A program made the translations under genes and the position numbers. A stretch of DNA of 64,000 nt from Crocinitomicaceae bacterium (GTDB lineage Bacteria; Bacteroidota; Bacteroidia; Flavobacteriales_D; Crocinitomicaceae). The stretch covers positions 53,370 to 117,369 of the forward strand of contig JAJTCM010000009.1 of assembly GCA_021325675.1 (NCBI GenBank), read 5' to 3'. The notes below the pieces were generated by a model. That model had not been told where the DNA came from. It saw nothing but the letters and a program-made list of their open reading frames with translations, and searched no databases. Shown in pieces: positions 1-10,775 of the stretch (position 1 is its first letter; each line of letters begins with the position of its first letter).

Positions 1-1377
1 TGGGGCGATGACATTGAAGGGATTTTCACCATCGATCCCGTTTCGAACAACAAGCTTGAAAACCTGGACCTGATTAACATTTACCCGGCAAACATCTTCG
101 TTTCCAGTCCTGCTACCCAACAGCGGGCGCTCAACCAGATTGGCGAAGACATGGTTTTGCAGGTAGAAGCATTCAAGCGCGAAGGAAAGCTGCTGGAGAG
201 CAAGCGCCTGGAAGAACGGGTTTCCTACGACATGGAAATGATCCGCGAGCTGGGCTACTGCTCCGGGATTGAAAATTATTCCCGCTATTTCGACCAGCGC
301 GCACCGGGGACACGGCCTTTCTGCCTGCTGGATTATTTCCCGGACGATTTCCTGCTGGTTGTGGACGAAAGCCACGTAACCATTCCGCAGATCCGGGCGA
401 TGTACGGCGGTGACCGGGCACGAAAAATCAACCTCGTGGATTATGGTTTCCGTTTACAGGCCGCCATGGATAACCGCCCGCTGAAATTTGAAGAGTTCGA
501 AAGCATGCTGCACCAGGCGATTTATGTTTCCGCTACGCCGGCCGTTTACGAACTGGAGAAATCCGAAGGCGTTGTCGTGGAGCAGCTGATCCGCCCGACA
601 GGCTTGCTTGACCCGGTTATTGAAGTGCGCCCGAGCATCAACCAGATCGACGACCTGATCGAAGAAATCCAGGTCCGCCGCGACAAAGATGAACGCGTTT
701 TGGTAACCACGCTCACCAAGCGCATGGCGGAAGAATTACAAAAATACCTGGATAAGCTCGGCATTCCCTGCCGGTACATTCACAGCGACATTGATACGAT
801 TGAGCGTGTTGAGATCCTGCGCCAGCTTCGCCTGGGCGATTTTGATGTGCTGATCGGCGTCAACCTGCTCCGGGAAGGATTGGATTTACCGGAAGTTTCA
901 CTCGTGGCGATCCTCGATGCAGATAAGGAAGGCTTCTTGCGGGATGAGCGCTCGCTTGTTCAAACTGTGGGTCGGGCCGCACGGAATGTGAACGGAATGG
1001 TGATCATGTATGCCGATAAAATCACGATGTCGATGGATAAAACCATTTCGGAAACGAACCGCCGCCGGCAGATGCAGATAGCGTACAACGAAGCGAATGG
1101 TATCGTTCCGACTGCCCTCACGAAGTCCAGGGAAAAAATCATGGAATCGACGAAAGTAGCGGATAGCGACGCTGCGAGCCGCGCTTACCAGGAAGAATAC
1201 GGGAATAAGCCAAGTATCGCAGCCGATCCGGTGGTACAATACATGAACCAGGACCAGCTGAAAAAACTGATCGCCAGTACGAAAAAACAAATGGAAAAAG
1301 CTGCCAAGGACCTCGACTTTATCGAAGCCGCCCGTCTGCGCGACGAGATGCGCGAGCTCGAAAAAATGTTGAAATAA
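1..1377 (+). CDS. uvrB: Excinuclease ABC subunit B, 3' part (5' end lies outside the window)
   Basis: The reading frame is open from base 1, so 458 C-terminal residues are visible. UvrB is the helicase-like damage-verification subunit of nucleotide excision repair; it receives damaged DNA from UvrA and recruits UvrC. Visible motifs are the DESH Walker B box (VVDESH), YVSATP (helicase motif III), the second RecA-like domain with VLVTTLTKRMAEEL, and QTVGRAARN (motif VI). The last ~40 residues form the UVR motif that binds UvrC (QLKKLIASTKKQMEKAAKDL and following). The C-terminus is complete and ends in TAA. The next gene starts 8 bases later, which suggests co-transcription. Nothing in the visible part is aberrant. 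Confidence 0.97.
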   Translation, partial: WGDDIEGIFTIDPVSNNKLENLDLINIYPANIFVSSPATQQRALNQIGEDMVLQVEAFKREGKLLESKRLEERVSYDMEMIRELGYCSGIENYSRYFDQRAPGTRPFCLLDYFPDDFLLVVDESHVTIPQIRAMYGGDRARKINLVDYGFRLQAAMDNRPLKFEEFESMLHQAIYVSATPAVYELEKSEGVVVEQLIRPTGLLDPVIEVRPSINQIDDLIEEIQVRRDKDERVLVTTLTKRMAEELQKYLDKLGIPCRYIHSDIDTIERVEILRQLRLGDFDVLIGVNLLREGLDLPEVSLVAILDADKEGFLRDERSLVQTVGRAARNVNGMVIMYADKITMSMDKTISETNRRRQMQIAYNEANGIVPTALTKSREKIMESTKVADSDAASRAYQEEYGNKPSIAADPVVQYMNQDQLKKLIASTKKQMEKAAKDLDFIEAARLRDEMRELEKMLK

Positions 1378-1384
1378 GCCAGGC

Positions 1385-2284
1385 ATGACAAACAAAACTG
1401 TTCCTTTACTTTTATTGATCCTCCTCGCCTGTATCTGGGGAAGCTCGTTCATTCTCATGAAACGCGGCATGGAAACTCCGGGCGGCGCCGCTATTTTCAG
1501 TGACAGCCAGGTCGGCGCGCTGCGAATGCTGATCGCTTCCCTCGTTTTACTCCCGATCACGTTTTTTTCCCTCAAAAAGCTGAAGTCATACAAAGATTTT
1601 ATCAGTCTGACCATTGTCGGCACCTGCGGAAATTTTGTACCGGCTTTTTTGTTTACGTATGCAGAAACGGAGCTTTCCAGCGGATATGCGGGAATGATGA
1701 ATACGTTCACATCGGTTTTTGCGCTGGTAATCGGCGTTCTTATTTTCAGGCAGAAATTGCTGCTCAACCAGGTAATCGGTATTTTGATCGCCTTTTCGGG
1801 CATGGTTTTCCTGATGTACGCCGGACAGCAATTGGACAGCGCCGGAACCTGGAAACATCTCGCCGCCATTATTTTCGCCACATTGCTGTACGGTATTTCA
1901 CTCAACACGATCAAACACAGGCTGAGCCATCTGAAAGCCATGGAAATCACTTCGCTCGCCTTTGGAATTTTGCTTGTCCCGGGAATTATCGCGAGTATTT
2001 TTTCCGGGAGCTTTGAAGTCATGAAAAGTAATCCCCATGTCTGGGAAGGCCTGGGATACATTGCCATCCTGAGTATCGTCGGCACGGCATTGGCGCTCCT
2101 GATCTTTAACCGGGTAATCGCTCTGAAATCCACGCTTTTTGCCAGCAGCGTAACGTACCTCATCCCGATTGTTGCCGTATTTATTGGAATGCTGAACGGC
2201 GAAACGATCAATATGCTGCAAATCGGTGCAATGGTTGTTGTTTTGTGCGGGGTTTTCCTGGCGAATTCGAAATTCCAGAAGTAA
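1385..2284 (+). CDS. EamA/DMT-family inner-membrane transporter
   Basis: This 299-residue protein consists almost entirely of hydrophobic segments, consistent with the ten-helix, two-EamA-repeat architecture of the drug/metabolite transporter superfamily. The N-terminus carries the family-typical LLACIWGSSFILMKRGM, and the second half repeats the fold from about residue 155. Members export amino acids, nucleotides or other small metabolites; the substrate cannot be read from the sequence. ATG lies 8 bases after the uvrB stop, so it is probably in the same transcript. It is followed by a non-coding stretch containing an imperfect inverted repeat. Confidence 0.85.
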   Translation: MTNKTVPLLLLILLACIWGSSFILMKRGMETPGGAAIFSDSQVGALRMLIASLVLLPITFFSLKKLKSYKDFISLTIVGTCGNFVPAFLFTYAETELSSGYAGMMNTFTSVFALVIGVLIFRQKLLLNQVIGILIAFSGMVFLMYAGQQLDSAGTWKHLAAIIFATLLYGISLNTIKHRLSHLKAMEITSLAFGILLVPGIIASIFSGSFEVMKSNPHVWEGLGYIAILSIVGTALALLIFNRVIALKSTLFASSVTYLIPIVAVFIGMLNGETINMLQIGAMVVVLCGVFLANSKFQK

Positions 2285-2291
2285 TCTTTTC

Positions 2292-2488
2292 GGATCGCGA
2301 AGCACGCGAAGTTAACGCAAAAGAATACAAAGTAAGTTGAGCAAAGAGCGCTAAAAATATCCTTTAACTACAATAGTGGATTTGTGTCGTCCATGTCCTT
2401 CGGAGCAGTTCCAAGGTAATTTAGACGCCAAACTTTTGCGATCTTTCTAAACCTTTAACTTCGCGCCCTTAATAATTCTTTGCGATCC
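2292..2488. repeat. Imperfect inverted-repeat element in the intergenic gap
   Basis: The 272-base gap between the DMT transporter and the ABC operon is bounded by GGATCGC at 2292-2298 and its complement GCGATCC at 2482-2488. Inside, CGCGAAGTTAACGCAAAAG on the left is loosely mirrored by CTTTTGCG and TTAACTTCGCGC on the right. This is a REP- or MITE-like intergenic palindrome of the CGAAG/CGCAAAG type often scattered in Bacteroidota genomes. No ORF is seen in it. It could fold in RNA and act as a boundary between the two transcription units. Confidence 0.5.
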
Positions 2489-2556
2489 AAAAAAACATAT
2501 CCTGATTGTGAAATATTATCGTTGAAAAAGATTAATTTCGCAGGAAACTTCAAGAA

Positions 2557-3321
2557 ATGATCCGGGTAGAAAATTTGCGGAAAGAATTCGTCCTCACCAA
2601 GAAATTGCAGAAAGAATATGCTACCAAAGACAAAGTAGCCTTAGCTGTAGACAATATCAGCTTTGAGTGCAAGCCAGGCCGGATTTTCTCTTTGCTGGGA
2701 CCGAACGGCGCCGGTAAAACGACAACGATGCGCATGCTTTCCACGCTATTCACGCCGACTTCCGGCACTATTGAAATTGCGGGGATTGATGCGATTGCCA
2801 ACCCAAACGAAGCCCGGAAAAAAATTGGTTTCCTGACAGGATCTACCGGCTTGTACCAGCGTTTGACAGCAAACGAAATTGTCAAATATTTTGCCGATTT
2901 ATATGGCGTAAAAAAAGAAGATTACGAGCGCCGGAAGGAATATCTCTTTGACCTGTTGAATATGAACGATTTCCAGCACAAGCGCATTGGCAAGCTGAGC
3001 ACAGGGATGAAGCAAAAAGTTTCAATTTGCCGGACGATGATCCACGACCCGGAAGTGGTAGTTTTCGATGAGCCAACCAGCGGACTGGACGTAATTACCT
3101 CCGAAAATATCATCAAGCTGATCCGCGATTGCAAAAACCAGGGGAAAACGGTTATTTTTTCGAGCCACATCATGTCGGAAGTGGACCTGCTCTGCGACGA
3201 CCTGGCAATTATACACAAGGGAAAAATTATTTTCAACGATACGTTCGCCAACTTCAAAGCGGGCATGCAAACTGAAAACCTGACTTCCGAATTCATTCAT
3301 TTAATTCACCAAAATTCCTGA
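2557..3321 (+). CDS. ABC transporter ATP-binding protein, NatA-like
   Basis: A 254-residue ABC ATPase with Walker A GPNGAGKTT (about residues 48-56), signature LSTGMKQK (about 148-155), Walker B VVVFDEPTSGLD (about 168-179) and the H-loop SSHIMSEV. It most resembles NatA-type ATPases that work with an ABC-2 permease to export Na+ or drugs. The permease gene begins 2 bases after its stop. ATG was chosen because the ATPase domain starts at once (MIRVENLRKEF) and no earlier in-frame start is sensible. Substrate assignment rests on the family only. Confidence 0.85.
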   Translation: MIRVENLRKEFVLTKKLQKEYATKDKVALAVDNISFECKPGRIFSLLGPNGAGKTTTMRMLSTLFTPTSGTIEIAGIDAIANPNEARKKIGFLTGSTGLYQRLTANEIVKYFADLYGVKKEDYERRKEYLFDLLNMNDFQHKRIGKLSTGMKQKVSICRTMIHDPEVVVFDEPTSGLDVITSENIIKLIRDCKNQGKTVIFSSHIMSEVDLLCDDLAIIHKGKIIFNDTFANFKAGMQTENLTSEFIHLIHQNS

Positions 3322-3323
3322 AC

Positions 3324-4517
3324 ATGATTTTTTCGATCTTCAAAAAAGAATTAAAAGATACCCTCCGGGACCGCCGCACCGTTATTATGATGATTGTGAT
3401 CCCGATCCTCGTGTTCCCGGTAATCATGACCGTTTTCGTAAAAATTTCAACGAGCTTTACGGAGGAAGCCATGACCAAATCCGTGAATATCGGGATTGTA
3501 AACAACGATAAAAGCAATGAATTTGTTGACCGGTTTAACGAAATCCCCGAGGCCATCGGCAAGCGCAACCTCATTTTTTTCAAGGATTCCAGCGAGCTGA
3601 TCAAACAGATCAATGCAGACAGCATTCAATTCGGGATTGCCGTTCCGGCCGATTACGCCCAGGTAAGTGATTCCACCAAAAGCGTTGAGCTCAAAGTGTT
3701 TCATAATGCTACAAATGTCGGCATGGATGAACGGGCGGAAATGTACCTGAATTTCATTGAGCAGCAAGTTAAAAGCAAGCGTTACCGGCAGCTGAACGTT
3801 AACGAGCAGCAGCTGAAGCCCATGGCTGTGGATTATCAAAATGTGGCCTCCGACAAGGAAACTTTCGGTAAGCTGGCCGGCGGGTTTTTGCCTTACCTGT
3901 TTATCGCTTTCGGTTTCATGGGCTGCATGTATCCGGCCATCGACCTGTTCACGGGCGAAAAAGAACGCGGAACACTGGAAACTTTGCTCACAACCCCGGT
4001 TTCACGCTGGCATATTTTGATCGGAAAAATGGGCGTGGTTGTTCTTTCAGGCTTGCTGGCGGCATCTTTCACCATGCTTGGGATTTTCCTTACGATTGAA
4101 GTATTCGATATTATCAAGGAACCGCGCCTGCTGGAAATTATTCATCAAATACTGACCGCGAAATTCATTTTTATGTTTTACCTGATCCTCATCCCGCTGA
4201 TCGTGTTTTTTGCCGGTGTGATGATCCCGATCGCCGTTTATGCCAAAACATTCAAGGAAGCACAAAGCATTATCGCACCGATGAACGCGATTATCGTCCT
4301 TCCAGCTATGGTAGGCTTTTTCCCGGGAATTGAGCTGAATATCACGACCGCTTGCATCCCGATTATCAATGTCGTGCTCGCCACTAAAGAGCTCATCGCC
4401 GGCACGCTGGAGTTTCCGATGCTCGCCCTCAGTTTCGGGATCATGTTCGCCCTCGCTTTTATTTCGATCCTGTTTTCGTATAAGCGCTTCGGGAAGGAAA
4501 CGAACTTAGTAAGTTAG
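3324..4517 (+). CDS. ABC-2 type permease, NatB-like
   Basis: A 397-residue membrane protein with one N-terminal transmembrane helix (residues ~18-38), a large extracytoplasmic region (~40-185) and about five C-terminal helices (~190-390). This is the NatB/ABC2_membrane_3 layout. The conserved segment FTGEKERGTLETLLTTPVSR (about 211-230) is the coupling region typical of this family. Together with the preceding ATPase (2-base gap) it should form a two-gene exporter. NatAB exports Na+ in Bacillus; other family members export drugs or antibiotics, so the substrate is open. Confidence 0.83.
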   Translation: MIFSIFKKELKDTLRDRRTVIMMIVIPILVFPVIMTVFVKISTSFTEEAMTKSVNIGIVNNDKSNEFVDRFNEIPEAIGKRNLIFFKDSSELIKQINADSIQFGIAVPADYAQVSDSTKSVELKVFHNATNVGMDERAEMYLNFIEQQVKSKRYRQLNVNEQQLKPMAVDYQNVASDKETFGKLAGGFLPYLFIAFGFMGCMYPAIDLFTGEKERGTLETLLTTPVSRWHILIGKMGVVVLSGLLAASFTMLGIFLTIEVFDIIKEPRLLEIIHQILTAKFIFMFYLILIPLIVFFAGVMIPIAVYAKTFKEAQSIIAPMNAIIVLPAMVGFFPGIELNITTACIPIINVVLATKELIAGTLEFPMLALSFGIMFALAFISILFSYKRFGKETNLVS

Positions 4518-4567
4518 CCAGTTAGTTAGCTTGACAACTCAACTAATCACTAAAAACCAGTGACTAA

Positions 4568-6637
<2,070 letters not shown>

Positions 6638-6700
6638 ACTGATGAGCTTTTAAGCTGCCGCAAATTCTTCGCATAGAAATGACTTTAAAAACATAATAGC

Positions 6701-7261
6701 ATGAAAAAATTGATTTTAATCCCCGTTCTTCTTCTCCAGTTTCAATTGTTTGCCCAGAATACGGTCAAAATTGAGAATGTGGAGTTTTTCAAAAACATCA
6801 CTGTCGGTGATGAAAAGCTGGTAATCAACGGTGGTGGCCTGCGCGAAAAATACTGGTTCGACCTTTATGTAGCGGCGCTATACCTGAAAACCAAATCTAC
6901 TGACGCTTCGAAGATCATCAACAAGCACGAAGAAATGGCCATTTACCTGAAGCTGGTTTCCGACAAAGTAACCCGCGATAAGTTCATCGAAACGGTAAAG
7001 GAAGGATTTGCCAATGCAACTGCCGGAAAAGCTACGAAAGAAGAAATCAAAAAATTCACAGGCTTTTTTACCGGTGAATTCAAAAACGGGGACAAAATTT
7101 ACCTCGAATATATTCCTTCCAAAGGGCTCCAGGTTGAGAAGAACGGCAAGCATATCGGAACGATCGAAGGCCTTGAATTTAAAAAAGCATTGTTCTCCAT
7201 CTGGCTGGGAAGCAAAACCGTAGACGAAACACTGCGGGACGGTATGCTCGGAAAAGAGTAA
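6701..7261 (+). CDS. Secreted chalcone-isomerase-like domain protein
   Basis: A 186-residue protein with a signal peptide (MKKLILIPVLLLQFQLFAQ, cleavage after LFAQ). The mature part matches the bacterial chalcone-isomerase-like fold in periplasmic proteins: KYWFDLYVAALYLKTK, a conserved helix KFIETVKEGFANAT, and the C-terminal FKKALFSIWLGSKTVDETLR. The bacterial members are not known to isomerise flavonoids and their role is unclear; some may bind fatty acids or other lipids, as related plant proteins do. It is a single gene between ligA and a convergent minus-strand gene. Confidence 0.75.
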   Translation: MKKLILIPVLLLQFQLFAQNTVKIENVEFFKNITVGDEKLVINGGGLREKYWFDLYVAALYLKTKSTDASKIINKHEEMAIYLKLVSDKVTRDKFIETVKEGFANATAGKATKEEIKKFTGFFTGEFKNGDKIYLEYIPSKGLQVEKNGKHIGTIEGLEFKKALFSIWLGSKTVDETLRDGMLGKE

Positions 7262-7355
7262 GGAGATTCTAAATTCGTAGCGCTTCGCGCATTTGTAAAT
7301 TCCGGGCGTAATCAATCTACCAATTCCGAATCTACAAATCGTCGAATCTTATAAA

Positions 7356-7400
7356 GCAAAAAGCCACCCGGTTGAGCATAGCACTATGTTACCGGGTAGC
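7356..7400 (-). terminator. Hairpin terminator for the minus-strand barrel gene
   Basis: On the plus strand GCCACCCGGT (7363-7372) pairs with ACCGGGTAGC (7391-7400) with one mismatch, with a nested CATAG/CTATG. Read on the minus strand, the hairpin is followed by GGCTTTTTGC, giving the T-run of an intrinsic terminator. A second small inverted repeat CTATAG/CTATAG lies at 7406-7423. The rest of the 316-base gap 7262-7577 shows no supported gene. Confidence 0.5.
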
Positions 7401-7577
7401 TTCGTCTATAGCTTGAACTATAGAAAAGGTTTTGTTGTAAAAGGAATGAGCGGTTGGGGGCCAGGTCTTTCAGTTTAAGTGCCGGCAGGCTCCTGGTTCA
7501 GTTGTGTTTCAGGTTTGGTCGTCGGTTCAGTATTAAGGCAGATTCTGTTTCAGCTGTTGTTCAGGTAAGTTGTTTTT

Positions 7578-8186
7578 TTAGTCTTTTTTACCACCGCCAC
7601 CGAATTTCAAGCCGGCGCCGAAAATCAGCTTATGCGGTTCGCGGAACCCTGTACGGCTGGAGTTCCCAATATCATACGTCATTCCTTCGTAGGCGGCATT
7701 CACCATGAGTGGACCGATGTCGAAAACCAAACCTGCGCGGTACCCCAGACCATTTTGTCCCACATTCCAGTCGCGGGTATTGTCAAAATTCTGTGTAACG
7801 TCAACCAGGTAGTTGTAAACAGGGCCCGCTTCAATGGAAACCGGTCCGAGGATATTTACGCCAAACATAACCGGAACCCCGACTTTGTTGGCGCGGTAGG
7901 CCACGCTTTGATCATTGAAAGTGACATGGCCGCTCTGGTGGGTATACAAAGCCATTGGTTTTACATAAACCGGTCCTGCTTTCAAACGGACAAAAGCCCC
8001 GGCTTCGAAACCCATAATGTTTTTCCCGGTAACAACATCATTGAAACCTTCGTCTATATGCTGCATGCGTACTTCTCCTGTACTAACCCCACCAACGATA
8101 CCGCCGGTGAACATTTGTGCTTGTGTCATGAACGGGCAGAGAATGAAAAGAAAGGCTCCCGCTGCTATTTGATTGATTGTTTTCAT
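7578..8186 (-). CDS. Outer-membrane beta-barrel protein (PorT-like/porin family)
   Basis: A 202-residue protein with a signal peptide ending in TQAQ (about residue 23). The rest alternates short amphipathic strands and turns typical of an eight-stranded Bacteroidota outer-membrane barrel: GGIVGGVSTGEVR, VYVKPMALYTHQSG, VSIEAGPVYNYLVD, NGLGYRAGLVFDIGPL, LIFGAGLKFGGG. It ends with GGGKKD rather than the usual aromatic residue. Function is unknown; such barrels are usually structural or small pores. It is transcribed alone, convergent with the chalcone-isomerase-like gene and divergent from dapA. Confidence 0.72.
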   Translation of the reverse strand: MKTINQIAAGAFLFILCPFMTQAQMFTGGIVGGVSTGEVRMQHIDEGFNDVVTGKNIMGFEAGAFVRLKAGPVYVKPMALYTHQSGHVTFNDQSVAYRANKVGVPVMFGVNILGPVSIEAGPVYNYLVDVTQNFDNTRDWNVGQNGLGYRAGLVFDIGPLMVNAAYEGMTYDIGNSSRTGFREPHKLIFGAGLKFGGGGKKD

Positions 8187-8401
8187 AACATTTGATTTAG
8201 AGGTTAAACAAATCGCTTCTGCATTAAAGCTTTGTCAAAACCATGCCATTTCGTGCCAGAATTTCAAAAAATCCAGTAAATACGCTACATCCCGGAATTC
8301 TGCCAAAACACTGTCAGGCGCATTTTTTGCCATTCTGAAAATTTTAACTTCAAATTGGTAAAAAAAGCTGTTTTTTCACGCCGTTTTTTTGCAAACTTTT
8401 T

Positions 8402-8409
8402 TACTTTTG
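8402..8409 (+). promoter_or_regulatory. -7 promoter box upstream of dapA
   Basis: TACTTTTG at 8402-8409 matches the Bacteroidota -7 consensus TANNTTTG, 17 bases before the dapA ATG. A -33 TTG at normal spacing was not found, so this is a half-supported promoter. Confidence 0.35.
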
Positions 8410-8426
8410 TACAAATAAATAAGCTG

Positions 8427-9305
8427 ATGTACACACAATTTACCGGCACAGGCACAGCGCTTGTAACTCCTTTCAACGACGACCTTTCCATTGATTTTGA
8501 AGGTTTAAAGAAACTCGTCAGGCTGCAAATCGACGGCGGCGTGGATTTTCTTGTCGTTCAGGGCACAACAGGTGAATCGCCAACACTTTCCCAAAATGAA
8601 AAGGAAGCCGTTTTGAATTGTGTGATGGAAGAAAACAACGGCAAGCTCCCGGTGGTTTACGGCGTTGGCGGCAACGATACCAAAAAAGTAGCCGAAGCCC
8701 TGCGCGCTGTTCCGAAAGGCGTTGACGGGATCCTTTCCGTTTCACCTTATTATAATAAGCCGGTGCAGGAAGGGATTTTTCAGCATTACAAGTATTTGGC
8801 GGAATCCACGGATTTACCGATTATACTATATAATGTACCGGGACGCACCGGTTCCAATGTAACAGCGGAAACTACCCTGCGCCTGGCGGAAATCAAAAAC
8901 ATTGTTGCCATGAAGGAAGCTTCCGGCAATTTTGACCAGATCATGGAAATCATTCGCTGCAAGCCTGAAAATTTTAATGTTTTGTCAGGTGACGATGCTA
9001 TCACGCTCCCGTTGATTGCTGTCGGTTCTGCGGGTGTAATTTCGGTGGTCTCCAATGCGCTGCCGGAACTGTTTTCGAAGATGGTAAAGTCCTCGCTATC
9101 GAACGACTTTTCAACAGCAAGAGGGCTGCATTATGAATTATTGTTAATAACTCGTTTGTTCTTCGAAGAGGGTAATCCCGGAGGTGTAAAGATCGGGTTA
9201 TCAGCCAGAAACATAGTAAAAAACAAGATGCGTTTACCGCTTTTCCCGGTTTCAAAATCGCTCGAGGAAAGAATTCTTAATGAAATGTTTCGTTTGTTAA
9301 AATAA
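8427..9305 (+). CDS. dapA: 4-hydroxy-tetrahydrodipicolinate synthase
   Basis: 292 residues from the ATG at 8427, normal length for DapA. It condenses pyruvate with aspartate semialdehyde in lysine and meso-diaminopimelate synthesis, in the cytoplasm. The TIM-barrel motifs are clear: GTGTALVTPF at the N-terminus, QGTTGESPTLS, catalytic Tyr135 in YNVPGRT, Schiff-base Lys163 in VAMKEASGN, and LSGDDAITLPL. The start was chosen at MYTQFTGTGTALV. An upstream in-frame extension would overlap the -7 promoter box and adds a basic, non-conserved leader. It is transcribed divergently from the barrel gene. Confidence 0.95.
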   Translation: MYTQFTGTGTALVTPFNDDLSIDFEGLKKLVRLQIDGGVDFLVVQGTTGESPTLSQNEKEAVLNCVMEENNGKLPVVYGVGGNDTKKVAEALRAVPKGVDGILSVSPYYNKPVQEGIFQHYKYLAESTDLPIILYNVPGRTGSNVTAETTLRLAEIKNIVAMKEASGNFDQIMEIIRCKPENFNVLSGDDAITLPLIAVGSAGVISVVSNALPELFSKMVKSSLSNDFSTARGLHYELLLITRLFFEEGNPGGVKIGLSARNIVKNKMRLPLFPVSKSLEERILNEMFRLLK

Positions 9306-9342
9306 AGTTTTTATTTTCGTGCAAAATTCTATTTTATAATAA

Positions 9343-10206
9343 ATGATGAATAAATTAACTTACGTACTTTTAGTTTCATTGCCACTCTGGTACGCTTGTT
9401 CCGGGGAAGAAAACGAAGATGTAAACCAGGTTGAAGTAGAGACGGAAGACAAGGAAACGAATTCCATCAGCTTCAATATTCCTTCGCCATCCGAGCAATT
9501 TGAGATTATTTCCAACCTGGACGGCGTTAAAAACCTGACCCTTGTAAACGACTACAACAAAGCGAACTCGTACGAGGGATCGGCTTCCAAAGCTTTAAAC
9601 TTTGGGGTTTACATTGCTGATGTTGCTTACCTGACCAGCTTTAAGGAAACTTCCAAATACCTTTCTTATTTCTCCAAAATTGAAAAACTGGGCAATGACC
9701 TCGGTGTTTCCCAGGTATTTACGAAAGAATTAGGTGACGGTGCGAAAAAATGGGAAGGCAATGCCGACTCTTTGTTCAAGCTGTCTGACCAGACATATAC
9801 AAAAACTTTCCAGAAATTAGTCGACATCGAAAAAGGGAACGAATTGTCCCTGATGCTGGCCGGTGGCTGGATCGAATCCATGCACCTGATTTTGGGTACA
9901 TCCAAAGGCTTCTCCAAGAGCCCGCAGATTGACCGTATTTTGGTTGACCAAAAACTTGTTGCTGAAAATCTTATCGACTTCATGCTTGATTATCAAGACA
10001 ATGCAGATGTAAAAACTTACATTGATAAAATTGGAATGATTTTGGATATCTACCAAGGGTTAGATTGTACTTCAGGTGAAACTAAAATTTCCAAGTCAGG
10101 AAATAAGGTGTCACTGTCCGGAGGTGACGAGTGTAAGCTGAACGAAAAAACATTCGCCAAACTCAAAGAGGAAGTTACAAAATTAAGAAGTGAAATTGTT
10201 AAATAA
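9343..10206 (+). CDS. Putative lipoprotein of unknown function
   Basis: A 287-residue protein that I do not recognise beyond its type. The N-terminus is a lipoprotein-like signal (MMNKLTYVLLVSLPLWYAC, cysteine 19 followed by SGEENED), so it is probably lipid-anchored. The acidic linker is followed by a mainly helical domain (about residues 45-250), including SYEGSASKALNFGVYIADVAYL and LMLAGGWIESMHLILG. A near match to the -7 box (TATTTTCG at 9312-9319) precedes the tandem ATGATG start. The next gene starts 8 bases after its stop, so the two secreted proteins form an operon ended by a strong terminator. Confidence 0.7.
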   Translation: MMNKLTYVLLVSLPLWYACSGEENEDVNQVEVETEDKETNSISFNIPSPSEQFEIISNLDGVKNLTLVNDYNKANSYEGSASKALNFGVYIADVAYLTSFKETSKYLSYFSKIEKLGNDLGVSQVFTKELGDGAKKWEGNADSLFKLSDQTYTKTFQKLVDIEKGNELSLMLAGGWIESMHLILGTSKGFSKSPQIDRILVDQKLVAENLIDFMLDYQDNADVKTYIDKIGMILDIYQGLDCTSGETKISKSGNKVSLSGGDECKLNEKTFAKLKEEVTKLRSEIVK

Positions 10207-10214
10207 GTAAAACT

Positions 10215-10703
10215 ATGATGTTGAAGGGTACTAAAGTTATCGGTTTAATTGTTGCATTAACAATTAGCAATGTATGGGCACAGTGTCCAGCTCCTGAAAA
10301 AATGGTTAAAGCTAGCTCCAAGTCAAAAGAGACCTGGGGTGTGAACTCCCAGTCAAAAGCGGGAGCTTTAATCACCGGCCAGTCGTATGAAATGTCTTTC
10401 ATTGCGCAGCCCGACTATGACTACCGTATTACTACCGGAACGGCTAACGCTGATAAAGGTGAGGTGTCTTTTGAGGTCTACGAAATGATCAGCGAAAAAG
10501 ACGACAAAGGTCAATACAAGAAGGTGAAGAAAGTATTGATTTCTTCTGCCGACGCGGAATCCAAAACAGTTGAATTTACAACTGACAAAGGAAGAAAATT
10601 AATGATCTCCGTTACCTTTGAAGGAAGCGACGAAGACAACAAAAAACCAGAGTGCGTTGCCGTCTTAATCGAAGACAAGAAAACAACCAAAATTGGTTAC
10701 TAA
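10215..10703 (+). CDS. Secreted protein of unknown function
   Basis: A 162-residue protein with a signal peptide (MMLKGTKVIGLIVALTISNVWAQ). The mature part is beta-rich: ALITGQSYEMSFIAQPDYDYRI, KGEVSFEVYE, KLMISVTFEGS. It has one cysteine near the mature N-terminus (QCPAPEK) and one near the C-terminus (KPECVAVLI), which could form a disulfide. It lies 8 bases after the lipoprotein gene and is closed by an intrinsic terminator, so it probably acts with that lipoprotein in the cell envelope. I cannot name a family. Confidence 0.65.
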   Translation: MMLKGTKVIGLIVALTISNVWAQCPAPEKMVKASSKSKETWGVNSQSKAGALITGQSYEMSFIAQPDYDYRITTGTANADKGEVSFEVYEMISEKDDKGQYKKVKKVLISSADAESKTVEFTTDKGRKLMISVTFEGSDEDNKKPECVAVLIEDKKTTKIGY

Positions 10704-10722
10704 ATTTTAAAAAACATTTTAA

Positions 10723-10759
10723 AAGGCCTTCCGTCCCACGTAACGGAAGGCCTTTTTTT
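10723..10759 (+). terminator. Intrinsic terminator
   Basis: A perfect 12-base stem, AAGGCCTTCCGT with ACGGAAGGCCTT, is followed by seven T. It ends the two-gene secreted-protein operon. Confidence 0.9.
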
Positions 10760-10775
10760 AGTTATATAGCTTACG

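Noticed and set aside
898..2211. Long minus-strand frame across uvrB and the DMT transporter gene
   Set aside because: It lies opposite two clearly identified genes, shows no family motif and has low-quality composition; it is an antisense shadow.
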